From Perkinsus marinus ATCC 50983 (lineage: Eukaryota; Perkinsozoa; Perkinsida; Perkinsidae), in the NCBI RefSeq assembly GCF_000006405.1, contig NW_003214659.1:170674-234673 (forward strand): 64,000 nt of DNA. Reading direction: 5' to 3'. Positions 12,501 to 24,338 of this stretch are shown here, piece after piece (position 1 is the stretch's first letter; each line of letters begins with the position of its first letter). Under the pieces are notes generated by a model. The model did not search any database. It was given only the letters and a program-made list of their open reading frames with translations, and was not told the origin of the DNA. A program made the position numbers and the translations under genes.

Positions 12501-15500
12501 TCCTCAGCTGAGCTTGGGAATTATAGGAGTTTACAGTAAATCAATAAGAATTTTCTCCCAGAATTTTCATATTGTCACCAACATATGTAGTTGACCATGT
12601 GCATGTTTTCCCACACTGGTCGAGCTAATACGACTTTCCGGTCCAGCGTCTTGATTCGTGGCATGAATATCACTCTTGGTTGGAGTTGACCGATGAAGGG
12701 CTCCTTATTTTAGGCATTTCCTCACAGTAGTGAAGAAGCTTGTGGGTTTGGATATGTCGTATAGGCTGTCGGACGGGTACCTCGCATTAGACGTGCCCTA
12801 CAGCTTCGTATCGGGCGCACCGGCCTCGAGTGCCTCCTCTCAGCAGAGGCATCAGGTAGGTCGTCGTGTTGTAGGCAGGAGTCGTCTCAATGGGGCGGGC
12901 AGGTGTTGGTGACGGTCGGCCACGCCTCGACACAGTTCGAGCTCATTGCTGCCCAAATGCGGGCCCCAGAGGTCCTTAGGCGTATCAAGGAACTTAAGAC
13001 TAGATTCGCTGGGAAGACTATTATATGTAAGATGCTCCAGGTGGGCACAGGGAAAGAATGAGGTTATGCTTAGGTGGCGTAGACAGGCTGGGGAGGCTTT
13101 CTGGCATCCTCTTGAAGCTGAGGACTTTCCGTCAGTTCCTCAAGGTGTATCCAGCGTATAGGAATAAAGTCGTGCTTGTGCAGCTGGCAGTGTCGAGGAC
13201 CACGACTACTCATACTAGTCCGGAAAACAGAATCACACTGGCGAAAAGAGTAGGGCGGAGCGAAGTTTTTTCCCCAAATTTCTATTGTAGCGGGTTGCGA
13301 AATTTTCCTGGTATCGGACGAGACTGTGTTTTCATGTCCGTAGATATCAGCTTTGGCAAAGGAGATCAACGACAGTATGGGTCCTCACGTATTCTTCTAT
13401 GCGGGTGATATCGAGACGGAGGATAGGCTGGCGACTATGGCGGTATCGGATCTGTTGCTGGATACTAGTCTTAAGGATGGACTCAACTTGACGCCTTTTG
13501 AGTGAGACGGAATTTCGTGGCGCAGTGACGATTTTGTTTGCACATTCCTCGAGTCAGATACCTTTCGGCTCGCTATGCGATGTCCCTGAATGTTGACGAA
13601 GATCCTAGTGCGTCGCCAAGCTGCGTCCTTGGCCATCAGGGCGCGTTGCTGGGCCGCGTGGTGTGTTCGGAGTTCTCGGGATGCAGCCAAGTATTGACAG
13701 GCAGTCTCAGAGTGAACCCATGGGACACAGAAAAAGTCCTCAATATGCTAGACGAGAGCCTCAGTCTACCTTTACAGGAGTTGACTACTCGGTGAGGCTC
13801 GCTCCTACTACTGTACTGCTCTACTATTTCTGCTTGTACTTGTGGCTGCAGATTCGCGAGGGACATTTCGTATGTTACGAGTCATAGCCTGTTGAGATGG
13901 GCGCAGGGGATCATCAACGACTTGGCACGGTGTCGGGCTCACTATGTATCGAGAATGTCTAACCCTGATGCTGATAAGGAGGTGTGTGGGCTTGGCGTAG
14001 TAGTAGAGGCTTCTGCTTTCGCATATTACCTTCGGCTGAAATGTGGCAACTCAGTTGGTGCCATCGTAGGTCGCTTGGGGAGTTAAGGGCAGCTGCGAAG
14101 TTCTAGCGCAAATCGATGACCATAACTTTTTTAAACTCGATGTCCCTCGGATTGTAAGGGACTATAGTAAAGCCAAGAGGAGGATATTCTTCCTCGATAA
14201 TGAGGGTACACTGGCACCGGACCTCAGGAGGATGTTCAGACACTCTGAACCAGAGGTCAATCGGGAGGTAGTAGTAGTAGTAGTAGTACTGGTGGTCATC
14301 TCGGGTATGCGACAGTCCAATTTATTCAGTCGAATGTGCTGATGTCGCACGGCAATCCGCCCTCGGCAGCAGTGTTGGACTCCTTGTCGAAGCTGTGCAG
14401 TGATCCGAGGAACACTGTCGTGATTCTGAGCGGCAGGGAGAAGTCGTTGCTACAGGTGAGCTACTGGTGGTGGCTGGACACATCTCGAAGGTCGCTTTAG
14501 GACTGGTTTGGTTCTGTGCGTAATATTGGTCTAGCGGCTGAGCATGGCTACTACTGGAAGCTTCCTCCCAATACTATGAAGAGGCATGTGGGGAAACTGG
14601 GCGAGGAGGTAATGAGGAGGGGCCAGTTTTAGGAGTATCGCTATATGGCACTCTGATGGGGATGATTCACCCGCGAGTTTGGTAGTAGGAGAAATTCTCA
14701 ATTGAATGACAGTTGTTCTCGGGAGGTTGAGATACAGTACAGGTGCCGATTTTTGTGCTTTAGGCCAACGTCGCCTCCCCAGTGGGTCCTGACGGATGGG
14801 CGTGTCTATTGCCCGAGGCATCGGAGGCTGACGCGAAGAAGGCAGAATGGAAGGCGCTTGCGGGGGAACTCATGCGGCAGTAGGACGGCAGTGCCTCGCT
14901 AGGGAGGAGCTGGAGGCGGTTCTTTCTCGTTGTGTAGGTACGTATCCAGGACGCAAAACTCGTTTGTGGAAAACAAAGGCTCCGCATTGGTATGGCAGTT
15001 CAGGGACACTGATCCTGATTTTGGTCTACATCAGGCAAGTGCTTCGCTCCGCCTTTTTGGGCTCATCGCCTGCGTCTTTTTTTCAGGCTAAAAATTTATA
15101 CTCATCTTTAGAGGAGTACCTGAAGGGGTATGATGTTGAGGTCACTATGGGGAAGGGCTATGTAGAGGTGGGTCGGGGCGTGAGGAAGGGGGAGGGGTGA
15201 CTGTGGTGTGGTCAGGCGAAGTTGAGAGGGGTCAACAAGGGGCTGGCAGTACAGACTATATTGGCGAAGTTGGCCACTGCTGGAAATGACCAGTCACCAG
15301 ACTTCGTGATGTGTATTGGTGATGACCGTAGCGATGAGTAAGGCGAACAGTTTGCATACTCGGTAAATAGTAAATGTGAGCAAGGTACATGTTCGAAGCA
15401 CTGAATTCGATGTCGGTGTCGTTGACGGCTCATCCGGACTCATTGGATCACGCACAATTCGTCCCTGGTGTTGGTATAGTCCGCTCAAGTGGGGTGGAAC

Positions 15501-16378
15501 GAGAGTTGTCTTCGGAGGAAGAGGAAGAGGAAGCTGAGGCTCCACAACGGACTAAGGTGCAACTCATTTATTATTATAGTGGCGGTGGACAAGTTGCCTT
15601 AGAGCACTCCGGCTACGGGTGTCCAGCCCTCAGCTGAGAACACCTTTACTCAGCGTATGTGGATGCGGTATTCGTCTCGAGCGTCTCGGCCGAGTCATAC
15701 GTCGGACCCTTCCTCGAGAGTAGTGGGTGCTGCGAGAGTGACGAGGAAAAAGAAGAAGTCGCCTAGCAGGCAGGTAAGGTCTAGTTCTGTCCTTGGGCTG
15801 GCTTCCTCTCTATGGGCTGACGGCCCTGTTAGTTCCTTTGGGTGTGACCACTCCTCGCAACAGTTGAAATGGTCACGACCATTCGTATTGCATGTGCAAG
15901 GGTTCTGTTTCCTGAGAGCTAGTGGGATGGATTTTATGCAGAAGTCTGTGCTGGAACTTCGAACTAAACGATGCACAATTCTCAGCGTCGTTGCTCTTCC
16001 ACGTTTTAGTCAAAGAATAAAGAAGTGTATTGCAAATACACTGTCACAGTGGGCCGGAAGCCGGGCTCACAAGCGCATTACTACGTTCACGATGTGCACT
16101 CGGTGACGGACCTGCTGGGTAGACTGGCTGATGAGACTTTGTACCCTCGGCAGGAGGCTAGTGAGGTCAATGCCGATAGCCCTGCTTCGCCACAAAGGTG
16201 CGCCACTTGTACTGTTGTTGGGTCTGATCTTGTATTGACAGATTCGCTGTCCACAACTCTCAAACGGTACCGGCGGGAAATAGTGCACAGTTCGTCCAGA
16301 AACCGCACGTGCTTGAGGAAGCCCCCATTATGGAAGGGCCCGAAGATGAGCCTTCAAGTGAGGGGGTTGGTCATGTGA
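9538..16378 (+). CDS. CBM20–trehalose-6-phosphate synthase/phosphatase fusion (class II-like)
   Basis: Multi-exon gene with three parts. (1) An N-terminal starch-binding CBM20 domain: exons 9538–9685, 9732–9898 and 9946–10029 join in phase ([46 protein letters not shown]). (2) A GT20 synthase domain, about 10270–13790: [112 protein letters not shown]. (3) A HAD phosphatase domain, about 14190–16190: [69 protein letters not shown] lacks the following DY-x-K-G and the HAD motif reads DNEGT rather than DxDxT, so both activities may be weak or lost, as in class II plant-type enzymes. A TAG at 12215–12217 is in frame after FFDYAR and no good intron removes it, so the copy may be damaged. Several introns hold MITEs. 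The C-terminal tail after 16193 is repeat-derived. Confidence 0.8.
10794..11073. mobile_element. Tc1/mariner-type MITE with TA target duplication
   Basis: The element is 10796–11071. Its ends are CAGGGTGTCC and GGACACTCTT, with a TA directly outside each end (10794–10795 and 11072–11073). The inside is A/T-rich and noncoding. Near the 3' end it holds a strong hairpin, 10982–11008 against 11020–11046: 27-bp arms with one mismatch and an 11-nt loop. It lies in a TPS intron. Confidence 0.75.
11075..11274 (+). mobile_element. hAT-type MITE with perfect 8-bp target duplication
   Basis: The element is 11083–11266, flanked by GATGGAGC on both sides (11075–11082 and 11267–11274). It carries the family core TTTCCTCAGCTGAGCTC, then TTTTCATGTTGTCACCAAC, and ends CGCACTG. 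It inserted a few bases from the end of the Tc1-type MITE, in the same TPS intron. It is longer than the 8966 copy (184 against 142 bp). Confidence 0.8.
12298..12425 (+). mobile_element. hAT-type MITE, 5'-truncated fragment
   Basis: Only the right part of the family is present: CAGAATTTTGATATTGTCAC through GGTTGACCATGTGAATGTTT to CCCACTCAGTG. It directly follows the recognisable TPS exon ending near 12300. Confidence 0.55.
12477..12618 (+). mobile_element. hAT-type MITE, full length
   Basis: It starts CAGTGTTGGAATATATG and ends CATGTTTTCCCACACTG (142 bp, the same length as the 8966 copy). The flanking 8-mers do not match, so it may be older or rearranged. It is inside the TPS gene. Confidence 0.65.
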
Positions 16379-17295
16379 TGCGTTCACTGGGTCTTTAAGG
16401 TCCATCGCGTCCTCCTATTTGGGAAATTAAGTTCCCCAATGCTGACTCCTCGGACTCCCTTAATGACGGCGCGCCATAATGTTGCGAGTCGTTGGGCGGT
16501 TATTGATTTCTTATATCGTGTCGTACCATTCAGGAGCTGAGCTTCCAGAGCTTGCTGTAGTACTATTTCCATCGTTTTTGCTGCTTGCGAGGATGACCCA
16601 CAAGTTTATATCCTCCCTTGTGTGTAGTTCAGTCAATAACTAGTCGAAAGAATAAGAAGAACAAAATTCGACGATCGGAGGAGTTACATCAACCGGCTGT
16701 TGACCTCCTGTTGCAGTGCATGATAGTGAGGCTGATTGATTGTAAATAGCTAATCCAATAATCAGCCCCAGAAGTGATTACAGCGCACTGGTACCTCCCT
16801 CTATATAAAGTGAATTGGAGGTTCTCATGTCAGCCCATCATTCGGCAGCCTCCTCGGAGCTATCAAACACCCCGTTCCTGGTGAGTACTCACATCGCGCG
16901 TCGACAGTTGAAGAGTTCTTCCCAAGTCCCTTTGCGGAATAGCTGTAATTATTTACCAGAATTATAGTCCGTAATGGATACGCCGACAAACATGTGGTTC
17001 TGTATCTGTGGTGAATTTGATTCAGCACAAATTAGAGTAGGGCAACCGAGGGGAGCTGAGGGACCGAGGTAATATCGTACTTGAATAATACGCCGTATTG
17101 TTCTGACCGAGTAGCTCGGTGTTCAACACCGGATGTTGCGGTTCTGTCGTGCGCAGCCATCTTTTGTCAGAGCACCTGTCCGCTGCCGAAATTTCAGTCC
17201 GAGCTCATCTCGGCATCCCATTATTGCTGACTCAATGCCTTTGGTTATACCCCTGCCTAAGAGAGGGGTGGACTGTGCGCAGGATATCAGACTAT
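16193..17295 (+). repeat. Dispersed repeat C, copy 1 (uninterrupted)
   Basis: This segment matches 37633–40010 over its whole length, apart from one 1.3-kb insertion in the other copy. Shared anchors include GCGCCACTTGTACTGTTGTT, TTTGGGAAATTAAGTTCCCC, ACTCACATCGCGCGTCGACA and ATAGTCCGTAATGGATACGC. Divergence is roughly 10–15 percent by eye, with small indels. The plus strand reads as degraded coding pieces; a retroelement gag origin is possible but unproven. The left edge lies within the last TPS exon. Confidence 0.85.
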
Positions 17296-19440
17296 GGAGG
17301 TCCATTTATGGAGCAAGGTCAATGACGACTAAGACCGTTGTGTAGAGGGGGGAGACAGTTGGATTAATCTAACTTGCAAGAATTATTTCCCAATCGATGT
17401 AAAATAAATAAGTTTAAACTGAAACAATACACTTATTACCAAAAATAGTATGTAATGATCCTAAAGGATACCATTATCTCTGTAAGTATTTTATTAACTG
17501 TACAGGTTTTTAAAATAGTCTCTGATATATTTCCTAAAAATAATTTCCACTCAGTTGAGCGTCACAAAGAGCGCTAGATTAGTCGAGCGCTCGCCGGGAC
17601 GCTAGAACTTCTCACTTGGAGAGGCCCAGTTGCTGGAAGTCAGCACCTGATGGGATACGTAAGAGGCTTCTCCCGCCCACTTGCACCCTCTAGAGGTGTA
17701 GGGGCCTTTATAGCATCGTCAGTTCTGTCATAATGTATTTGGTTTTAGACCAAAGCTCGAACTATGACTTACATTTTCGACGATGATGTAAAAGGCGCCA
17801 TCGGGAAAACCAACAGCACCAGAGGGTCAACTCTCAGGTGTGTTTAGTCACAAATAGTGCGGATTATGGTTTTCTCCATGGCAACCACCCAAACCACTAT
17901 ACCTCTACACAACAGGATATCAGGAGGAATTGAAGGGTTTTCCGCGCGCAGATGCAATCACAATTTCACCTTTGCAATCGCGTGCAATTTTGACCCGAAG
18001 CCAAATTCACGATTGAGATTGTGAAAAAAATCGACCAGATAGGCGAGAGCCGGAGCAACCGCGCAGTATCCGCCGAAGGTGGATAAGAAAAATCGGTGGT
18101 TCCTCTGCCATATAGGTCTCTACGCGTCATCGTCGCATGTTGGTGGCCGGGGTTCTCTCGGTGGCACCGGGAGAACCCGCTGCACATGCTGCATGTACGA
18201 ACTTAATGATGTATGAACTAGTGTTTACCGGTCATAGCTGCACGAGACTGTGGTGTACGAATCTGCAATGTACTAAACACGAATGCATGATTTACTAAAT
18301 CATACATTCGTCAGACATTCACTAAATCAATGATTCAGCAATGATTCAGCAATGTATTGATTTGCGCTGAACTGACTGACACTGTACGTGGTAAAACGGT
18401 ACGAAACGAGGCTGTACGATATGATGCTGTGCTGAGTAAAGGAAGATGATTCAGTAGTGACACTACTGTAGTGTACGAATCAAAGGTGTATTATCTGCAA
18501 TTGTATGAATTGCAACTATATGATCCTCACCGACTTCAGAAACTCTTTGGAAATTTCGAACCCCTTGGGAATTTGCAGAAATTTTTGAAAATCTTCTGCG
18601 GGAATTTCATGCGCTAAGGGCCAGGGCCAACTCTAGATTTTAGGGGAACGTAGTATTTGATGAACCTTGGAGCTGATAACTTGACGATACTGCTGCCGAG
18701 GTTTAGAGACATCGACGACCCCTGCAGCTCACCGGTGTGGCGCGCATCGTTCGCGGCCTCCTTGTCAAGGGGTTTGAGACGTCGGCAGCAAACCTGTGAG
18801 CACGAAGATCCGCTTGCAAATATGCGCGCGACGATTTATTCGGTGATAAAGGTGGACCGCTCTGATGGATCTCCATAAAGTTGCTTGCCGCTTCGGCGAC
18901 AAGAAGTTCTCATCGAGAACGGTGACGCGACGAGTAAGGCATTCAGTGTGGTCTCGGAGGCTGACACGTCCACTTGTCAATGGACAATTGATGGTTGCAA
19001 ACTGCTACTAGGATTTGCGCGGAATACTATGTGCTGGGTGAACTGTATATCCTCTCATCCATTGGTCTGTCGCTTGTAAGTCAACAACGACATAGCTAGT
19101 ATAGGTTACAACTTGTAACCTATACTATACTACCTATACACGGCGCTATCGCCAGATTGGCGACTATGTACGACAACGAGATGTCTACCAGCAGCTCAAT
19201 TTTCTCCCGGCAATTCAGTATCAGTGGTTGCCTATTGGATTTGCCAGACTTTCCTTCTTAGCAAAAGAATGAATGTACGATAGTAGCGTAGCGAACCGAG
19301 TCGAGAATAGAAGGCTGTGTCACACAGCCTGTGTGCAATAAAAGGAGAATTGAACCGATCCGAGGGCTATATTGATGAGCTCCGTCTGGCACCGTAAGCT
19401 TACCTGATGGAATGGAGAACGTTCAAAGTACGTAGTCGGT
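17296..19440. other. Gene-poor stretch with short hairpins
   Basis: I see no supported gene. 17360–17560 is AT-rich. 18270–18520 contains several short inverted repeats, for example CGAATGCATGATTT facing ATCATACATTCG near 18300, and a 7+1+7 palindrome at 18453–18467. Confidence 0.45.
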
Positions 19441-19447
19441 GACGACG

Positions 19448-19500
19448 TCAGTAGCGGTCTACAATGGGTGATCCGATCGCCCATTGTAGACCGCTACTGA
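19448..19500. repeat. Perfect 21-bp inverted repeat (hairpin)
   Basis: Arms 19448–19468 (TCAGTAGCGGTCTACAATGGG) and 19480–19500 are perfect complements around an 11-nt loop. It overlaps the 3' end of the hAT transposase frame. Confidence 0.85.
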
Positions 19501-21031
19501 TGGTGGTGGGCCACCACGAGTCTCGAGCTTTTCCGGACCACCACTGGTGGTGTCAACTCCGTCGTCGTTCCTAAGTCTCCTGTGGTGCCGATAGTAAGCT
19601 GTGTCCAAATCCACGTTCACCTCAAGATCGAGTGCGACTTCACGAGCAGCTTGGCACAGTTCATCCCATTGGCATTTCATTGCGAGTCCTTTCTCATTGA
19701 GACCGTCGAGAATCGAGACTTCACGAGAGAAAGTGACAGACTTCTCCTGGAATTCGAGGCTAGCATTATTGATGTCATCAATTTGATGAAGGTAAATAGT
19801 CTGTACCAAAACTGTCATGGGTATGCTCTCGAAAGTGCAGAGATACTCGAGCGCGCTTGTTGCAGTGCTCAATGCGGAGTCCCCGGCCAGCACTCTTCGC
19901 TCCAACAGAGCCTCGAGAGCACGGACGATAGCCGCGTAGTTAACCAACAAATGTTCAACCGACGCAATACGAGCGCTCCTCCGAGTATTGCTAACCGAGT
20001 GGAGTGCAGATACTCCGAATTCCTTCAGCACAGTCCAGCGACCCGGGCTCGAAGCGAAAAAGGTATGAAGATTATTAACATACGAGAAAAAGACATCACC
20101 GCATGATATGCTTCCCACGCAATCATTAACCAGGTTGTGCAGCGCACGGACTCAATAGAGCGAGCTTTTGAACTCGCTCAACCATCACGCGATCTCCGTT
20201 ATGCCGACCACTCATCACTGCCGCATTATCATAGGATTGTGACAGTCCTATGTGGACAGTCCACATAGCTTTTCAAGTGGGAGTTCCAAATCCTCCAAGA
20301 AGCGGAATAATTGACCTGTGAGTCCCTGGGCCGACTTGTCGTGAGCGGTGCCAAAGTGGACGAGCCGTTCCTTCACATAAAGACTGTGGGTTTGTCCAAC
20401 ACATAGCGAATGATGAGGACCGTCTGTTCAACATGTGCACGGTCCGGAGTCGAATCCACAATAATGCTATAGAAGTCAGCCTTCCTCCTCTCATCCAGAA
20501 TTCCTTGGAGAACTTTATTCGAGACCACCTCGATCAGCTCCTTCTGGATCTTCCACGACAAGTGGGCTGCCAGCCTGGCAGCCCACCTGGCAGTGCCAGG
20601 CAATCGTCGAACTATGATAGTAGTTCGACTGAGCCCAAGAAGTTCCCGTTGTTCGCTTCACCAATACGCTCTTCGGAGCCACGAAATGCAAGACTACGAG
20701 TAGCCAAGAAGAGAGTGATTGCCAAGAGACGTCAGAAAATTTAGACCATTAGCGATCTCGGGCTGGTAAAATTTAGACCATTCTTGACCCCTTTAGCGAT
20801 CTCCCGCTGGATAACCTCCTCCACCACTGAATCAATACGAGGCTGCTTCTCTTCTTCATTCAAGAAGCTCTTCCAATCCAAGTAGCTCGTCATGTGGGCG
20901 ACGCTCTTTTCATGACCGTATATGTCCCGAAGTATGTTTGCTCCACACAGCGATGCCATCTTTAGAAGCAATCTTTCCATCAGCAGACGTGGACCTCCCG
21001 AGGAGAAGACAGGGGTAGCAACATATACCAC
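19459..21031 (-). pseudogene. Broken hAT transposase (TTF/DUF4371 type)
   Basis: Minus-strand pieces in family order. Near 20890 is GHEKSVAHMTSYLDWKSF, the region after the TTF zinc finger. At 20373–20603 is KIQKELIEVVSNKVLQGILD, then FYSIIVDSTPDRAHVEQTV with the transposase-core Asp. Near 20190 is SYDNAAVMSGRHNG. At 19459–20118 is a 219-residue open frame beginning near NLHTFFASSPGRWTVLKEFG with NTRRSARI. Real relatives are one continuous protein of 600 or more residues. Here the pieces lie in different frames with stops between, so this is a dead copy. Several one-nucleotide-centred palindromes (20248–20268, 20562–20586) sit inside it and help break the frame. No terminal repeats were identified. 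Confidence 0.8.
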
Positions 21032-21261
21032 GAGGTTGGGAATTGTAGATTATCCAATCGCGTTTCCCTTTAAGACCTCCGGCTTCATACGATGTCAGAT
21101 CATCTGACTCAGATGAGATGGGAACATTTCAACCACTGGGAATTCAGGACAGGATCTGATACGCATCACCAGGGCAGTTCTCCATTTCCGAGGCATTTCT
21201 ACGGGCCATGTCCACGTGTCGGGAAGGGGAACCTTTAAGAATCACCTTCTTCGACTAACAG
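21032..21261. other. Spacer between hAT relic and ankyrin-type gene
   Basis: About 230 bases with no recognised gene. The N-terminal zinc finger of the hAT relic would be expected here but is not clear. Confidence 0.35.
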
Positions 21262-22200
21262 CTATGCAATGAGACTCACTGGTAAGACGTCACTTTCACC
21301 CATTTCGTTCTTCTCTTGACTTTTGTCCGGACTGGCTTCTCCATCTTCTCTCTTTTCGCCTTTGTTCTCAAGTGAGCAAATTCCCTCTAAGGCAGTACAT
21401 TTTTTCTCAGAATCAACAACCTCAGCCCTTGTGTCACTTGACAACTGTTTGAACATTGCCTACCAAGCAAGAGTTTAAACAGCTTGATTATACCTCAACT
21501 CTTTGCGTTCAGTTTAGTACCTCAGCGGCGAGACGCTGCTTCTTCACCTCATGCTCTCTCAGCTTGGCGACTTTGCGTTTTGGGCCCCACTCAAATACTT
21601 GCGATTTTCGGACATTGGGTATGTTCCAAAAAGACCTGGTTTCAGATGAAGCTCAAGGGATTCCCATAACGAATCTCCTGATGGGAGTTGTGCTGCTCTC
21701 TTCTCGAGGGAAAGCTTCAAGCAGCATATGCGTCATTTCCGCAGAGTTCATATGAGTTGTCGTATGAAGCACTGCCCAGCCTTCCGGAATCCGGATGACC
21801 CCTGATGAGTCATCAGTGATGACCGAGGCCGACAACTCGAGCAACGATCGGACAGTATCAACATTCCCATAACACACCTAAGGGACGATACACGGTGTTG
21901 ACGAGCGAGCGGCGTTGCTGCCGGCTACCGCTGTTGTGAGAAGTGTCGTTTCCGGTCCGTCCGAGTGTTCATAATCTACAGTACTATGGGAGAGCGCCTC
22001 CAGCGAGCGGCCGAACCATGTCCGACTCTCCGAGCACACATGCAGTTATAATCGCATCGCCTAGAGTCTCTTTCGACCACAGAGGGGCAGCTCCCCTCGA
22101 GCCACTTCGACAGGGGGTCTATATTGGACGCGGCGACCGATGAGGTGATGATGGCGTTGCTCATTGGATCAGATGACACGGAAGACATGCGCGTCTGCAC
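21262..22200 (-). CDS. Ankyrin-repeat-like protein, multi-exon, partial
   Basis: Minus-strand exons that read as one protein. Near 22050 is AIITACVLGESDMVRPLAGG (an ANK-like helix pair). At 21653–21877 are GNVDTVRSLLELSASVI and GWAVLHTTTHMNSAEMTHML. Near 21570 is VFEWGPKRKVAKLREHEVKK. Last is a Lys/Glu-rich exon, 21262–21456 (MFKQLSSDTRAEVVDSEKKC), entered through an AG directly before GCAATGTTC. ANK repeats mediate protein–protein contact; the partner is unknown. The start is not found. The repeats are irregular, so family assignment is moderate. Confidence 0.5.
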
Positions 22201-22931
22201 TTCCTTCCCATGCCGATGGTGATATGTTGAAGATGAGCAGGTCGTCGGCTACGAAATCTCAAGGACAGTTCCTAATTCCACTTCCACGGTCTTATGCAGA
22301 CGGGAAGCAAGGACAGGATCAGCAACATAACGGGACAGAATTGTGCACGCGTACACATGCCATACCACATTTTCTTGAACATCCTTGGAATTCCACAAAC
22401 GCACACTGTGTAATATGTGATTTAGTGGGAGCTTCGCATATGTTCGTGTGGCATGAACGCAGTAGCGTGTGTAGAAATCGCCTGTAGTGTAGCATAGTGA
22501 TTATAGAGTGTGGTAACCACGTGAGAGGTCCCAGTCTTGTAGAGCTGTAGTAGGCCCCCCTTCGGCAACCCCGACCCCGCGAGGCAGCGCCTTGGCGATT
22601 CCCAACAGAAAGGCTAATCTCTGAGGTAGTTGCGAAATGGAAGGACGGAAACAGTCGGAGACTCCCTAAGTTGGCCCGCCGGTGATGTCACTGTTGACTC
22701 CTGTGCTGGGCCAAGCTCCCGGCCTGACTGCGGTAGTCGGCCCTTTTATAACGATGATAGAAGTGCTCACTAACTGAATGCTGACAAGTTAGAAACCAGG
22801 TGAATGCACACAAGTTCCATGTCGTTGTTGAGCCGCTCGAGTAGTTCATCTTGAAGATCTTCCTATTAGGAACAGTTGAGAAGTTCCTAACTAAGTGTAT
22901 CCCTGCACTGCAGGAATGCACTGGGCTGCAG

Positions 22932-22958
22932 GAGTACTCGACTGCCAGTCGAGTACTC
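22932..22958. repeat. Palindrome, 13-bp arms, one-nucleotide centre
   Basis: GAGTACTCGACTG at 22932–22944 faces its exact complement at 22946–22958, with a single C between. Confidence 0.9.
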
Positions 22959-23091
22959 TTGGCAGGGGGAGTTCAGTCATGAGTCTCTTTGGTGGGCATC
23001 TGAAACTACTTGTTACGTTATGGATCTCAAGTATATGTATACGACGTTAGGAAGGCTCAGTACGAGATCGAGCATGAAGTTGATGTTATGA

Positions 23092-23191
23092 NNNNNNNNN
23101 NNNNNNNNNNNNNNNNNNNNNNNNNNNNNNNNNNNNNNNNNNNNNNNNNNNNNNNNNNNNNNNNNNNNNNNNNNNNNNNNNNNNNNNNNNN
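23092..23191. other. Assembly gap of 100 N
   Basis: Exactly 100 N, a scaffold gap of arbitrary size. The flanks GTTATGA and GTATAAC are weakly inverted. Confidence 0.99.
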
Positions 23192-24338
23192 GTATAACCC
23201 CGCGTTGGCTATGGCCCATCTACTGAGTGGCTCCGTCCCGCTGGCTTCCAGGACTTCCAAGCCACTCCGGAGCAGTCCACTGAACTTGAGCGTCGTTACA
23301 AGGAGACTCAGAAGGAGGCCGATAAAATCCGCCACTCTGCATTGGATTCGTGATTGATGCAGCTCTGATCTCAATTCATTGCTATTGGCGTCGTTTACTG
23401 CCCATCCTTAAGTTACTCTGTTCCGAGTTCTGTATGGATGACTGTCTGTTTGAACGATCAGCTCATCAGATGAGTCTCATCTGATGCGTCCATGAGGCGC
23501 TCAACTCCGTTCTGTTCTCGCTATGTTCAATGCCGATATTCGGGCCAACTCTCGCTATGTAGTGGAAGGTGTTCCCCAAATGATCCAATATAGGTGTTGA
23601 GGTTTATGTAAATGTTGTACGGTAGCGTCAACGCGATATACACATTCCTTCAACGATACTACATGGTTGATTGATATGATACTTTTCATTGATGGATAGT
23701 TATCGGCCTGTCTGACCGTATACTCGTGGCATACACCCTTTGAATGAGTGAGTGTTCTTAGAGCGCAAGGGGCTTATTCCACCATCTTCTCCACGTAATC
23801 GTTACTCATAGGATCCAACGCCCTCGGGTGACTTTTCATGTCTGTTATCTCGGCCCTTTCGTACTCCGCTCGCGTACCAGAGGTTGTCCTGCTCATCGAT
23901 AATGTCAATGATTCTGCCTCGTCTAATTGGTGTCATCATTTGCTTATCTCAAGTTCTGGGTCTCCATTTTTACACTCTTTCCGGCCAGCAGATGTGCTTC
24001 CAGTAGGTGTAGAGCATCTCCCAGTGTCAGTTTGACGGTATATCATCGTTATCAGTCAGCATATAGCGGCACACGTGGCCATAGCCATCAAGTACACCAA
24101 GATTACACGTTTGATGATCGAAGGAGCCGATGACGGCGATTTTGGATTACAGTAAGACCATATCACGTTGCGCAACGATCGTCGCCCTTTCGTTGATTAC
24201 AACGATTTTCTCACTTTTGATGGACCGAGTCCATCTCGGTGAGGGGAAAATTGGCTGCCGATTTGTGAACAAGGAAAATCAATATCGATAATTCGGCGTG
24301 CAGTAATTAACCCATTACGAACGAGAACATCCACCCGG

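Larger units (their letters stand above)
22201..24338. other. Gene-poor stretch with an assembly gap and palindromes
   Basis: No supported gene. It holds the 100-N gap 23092–23191, a 13+1+13 palindrome at 22932–22958 and an 11+1+11 palindrome at 23464–23486. Frames that appear to run through the gap are artefacts. Confidence 0.5.

Noticed and set aside
13503-13505. Apparent stop codon in the TPS domain after LNLTPFE
   Set aside because: A GT–AG intron from GTGAGACGG to CTCGAGTCAG removes it and restores FEYLSARY in frame, so it is not a break.
23010-23374. Open frames spanning the first N gap
   Set aside because: They exist only because N codons are not stops.
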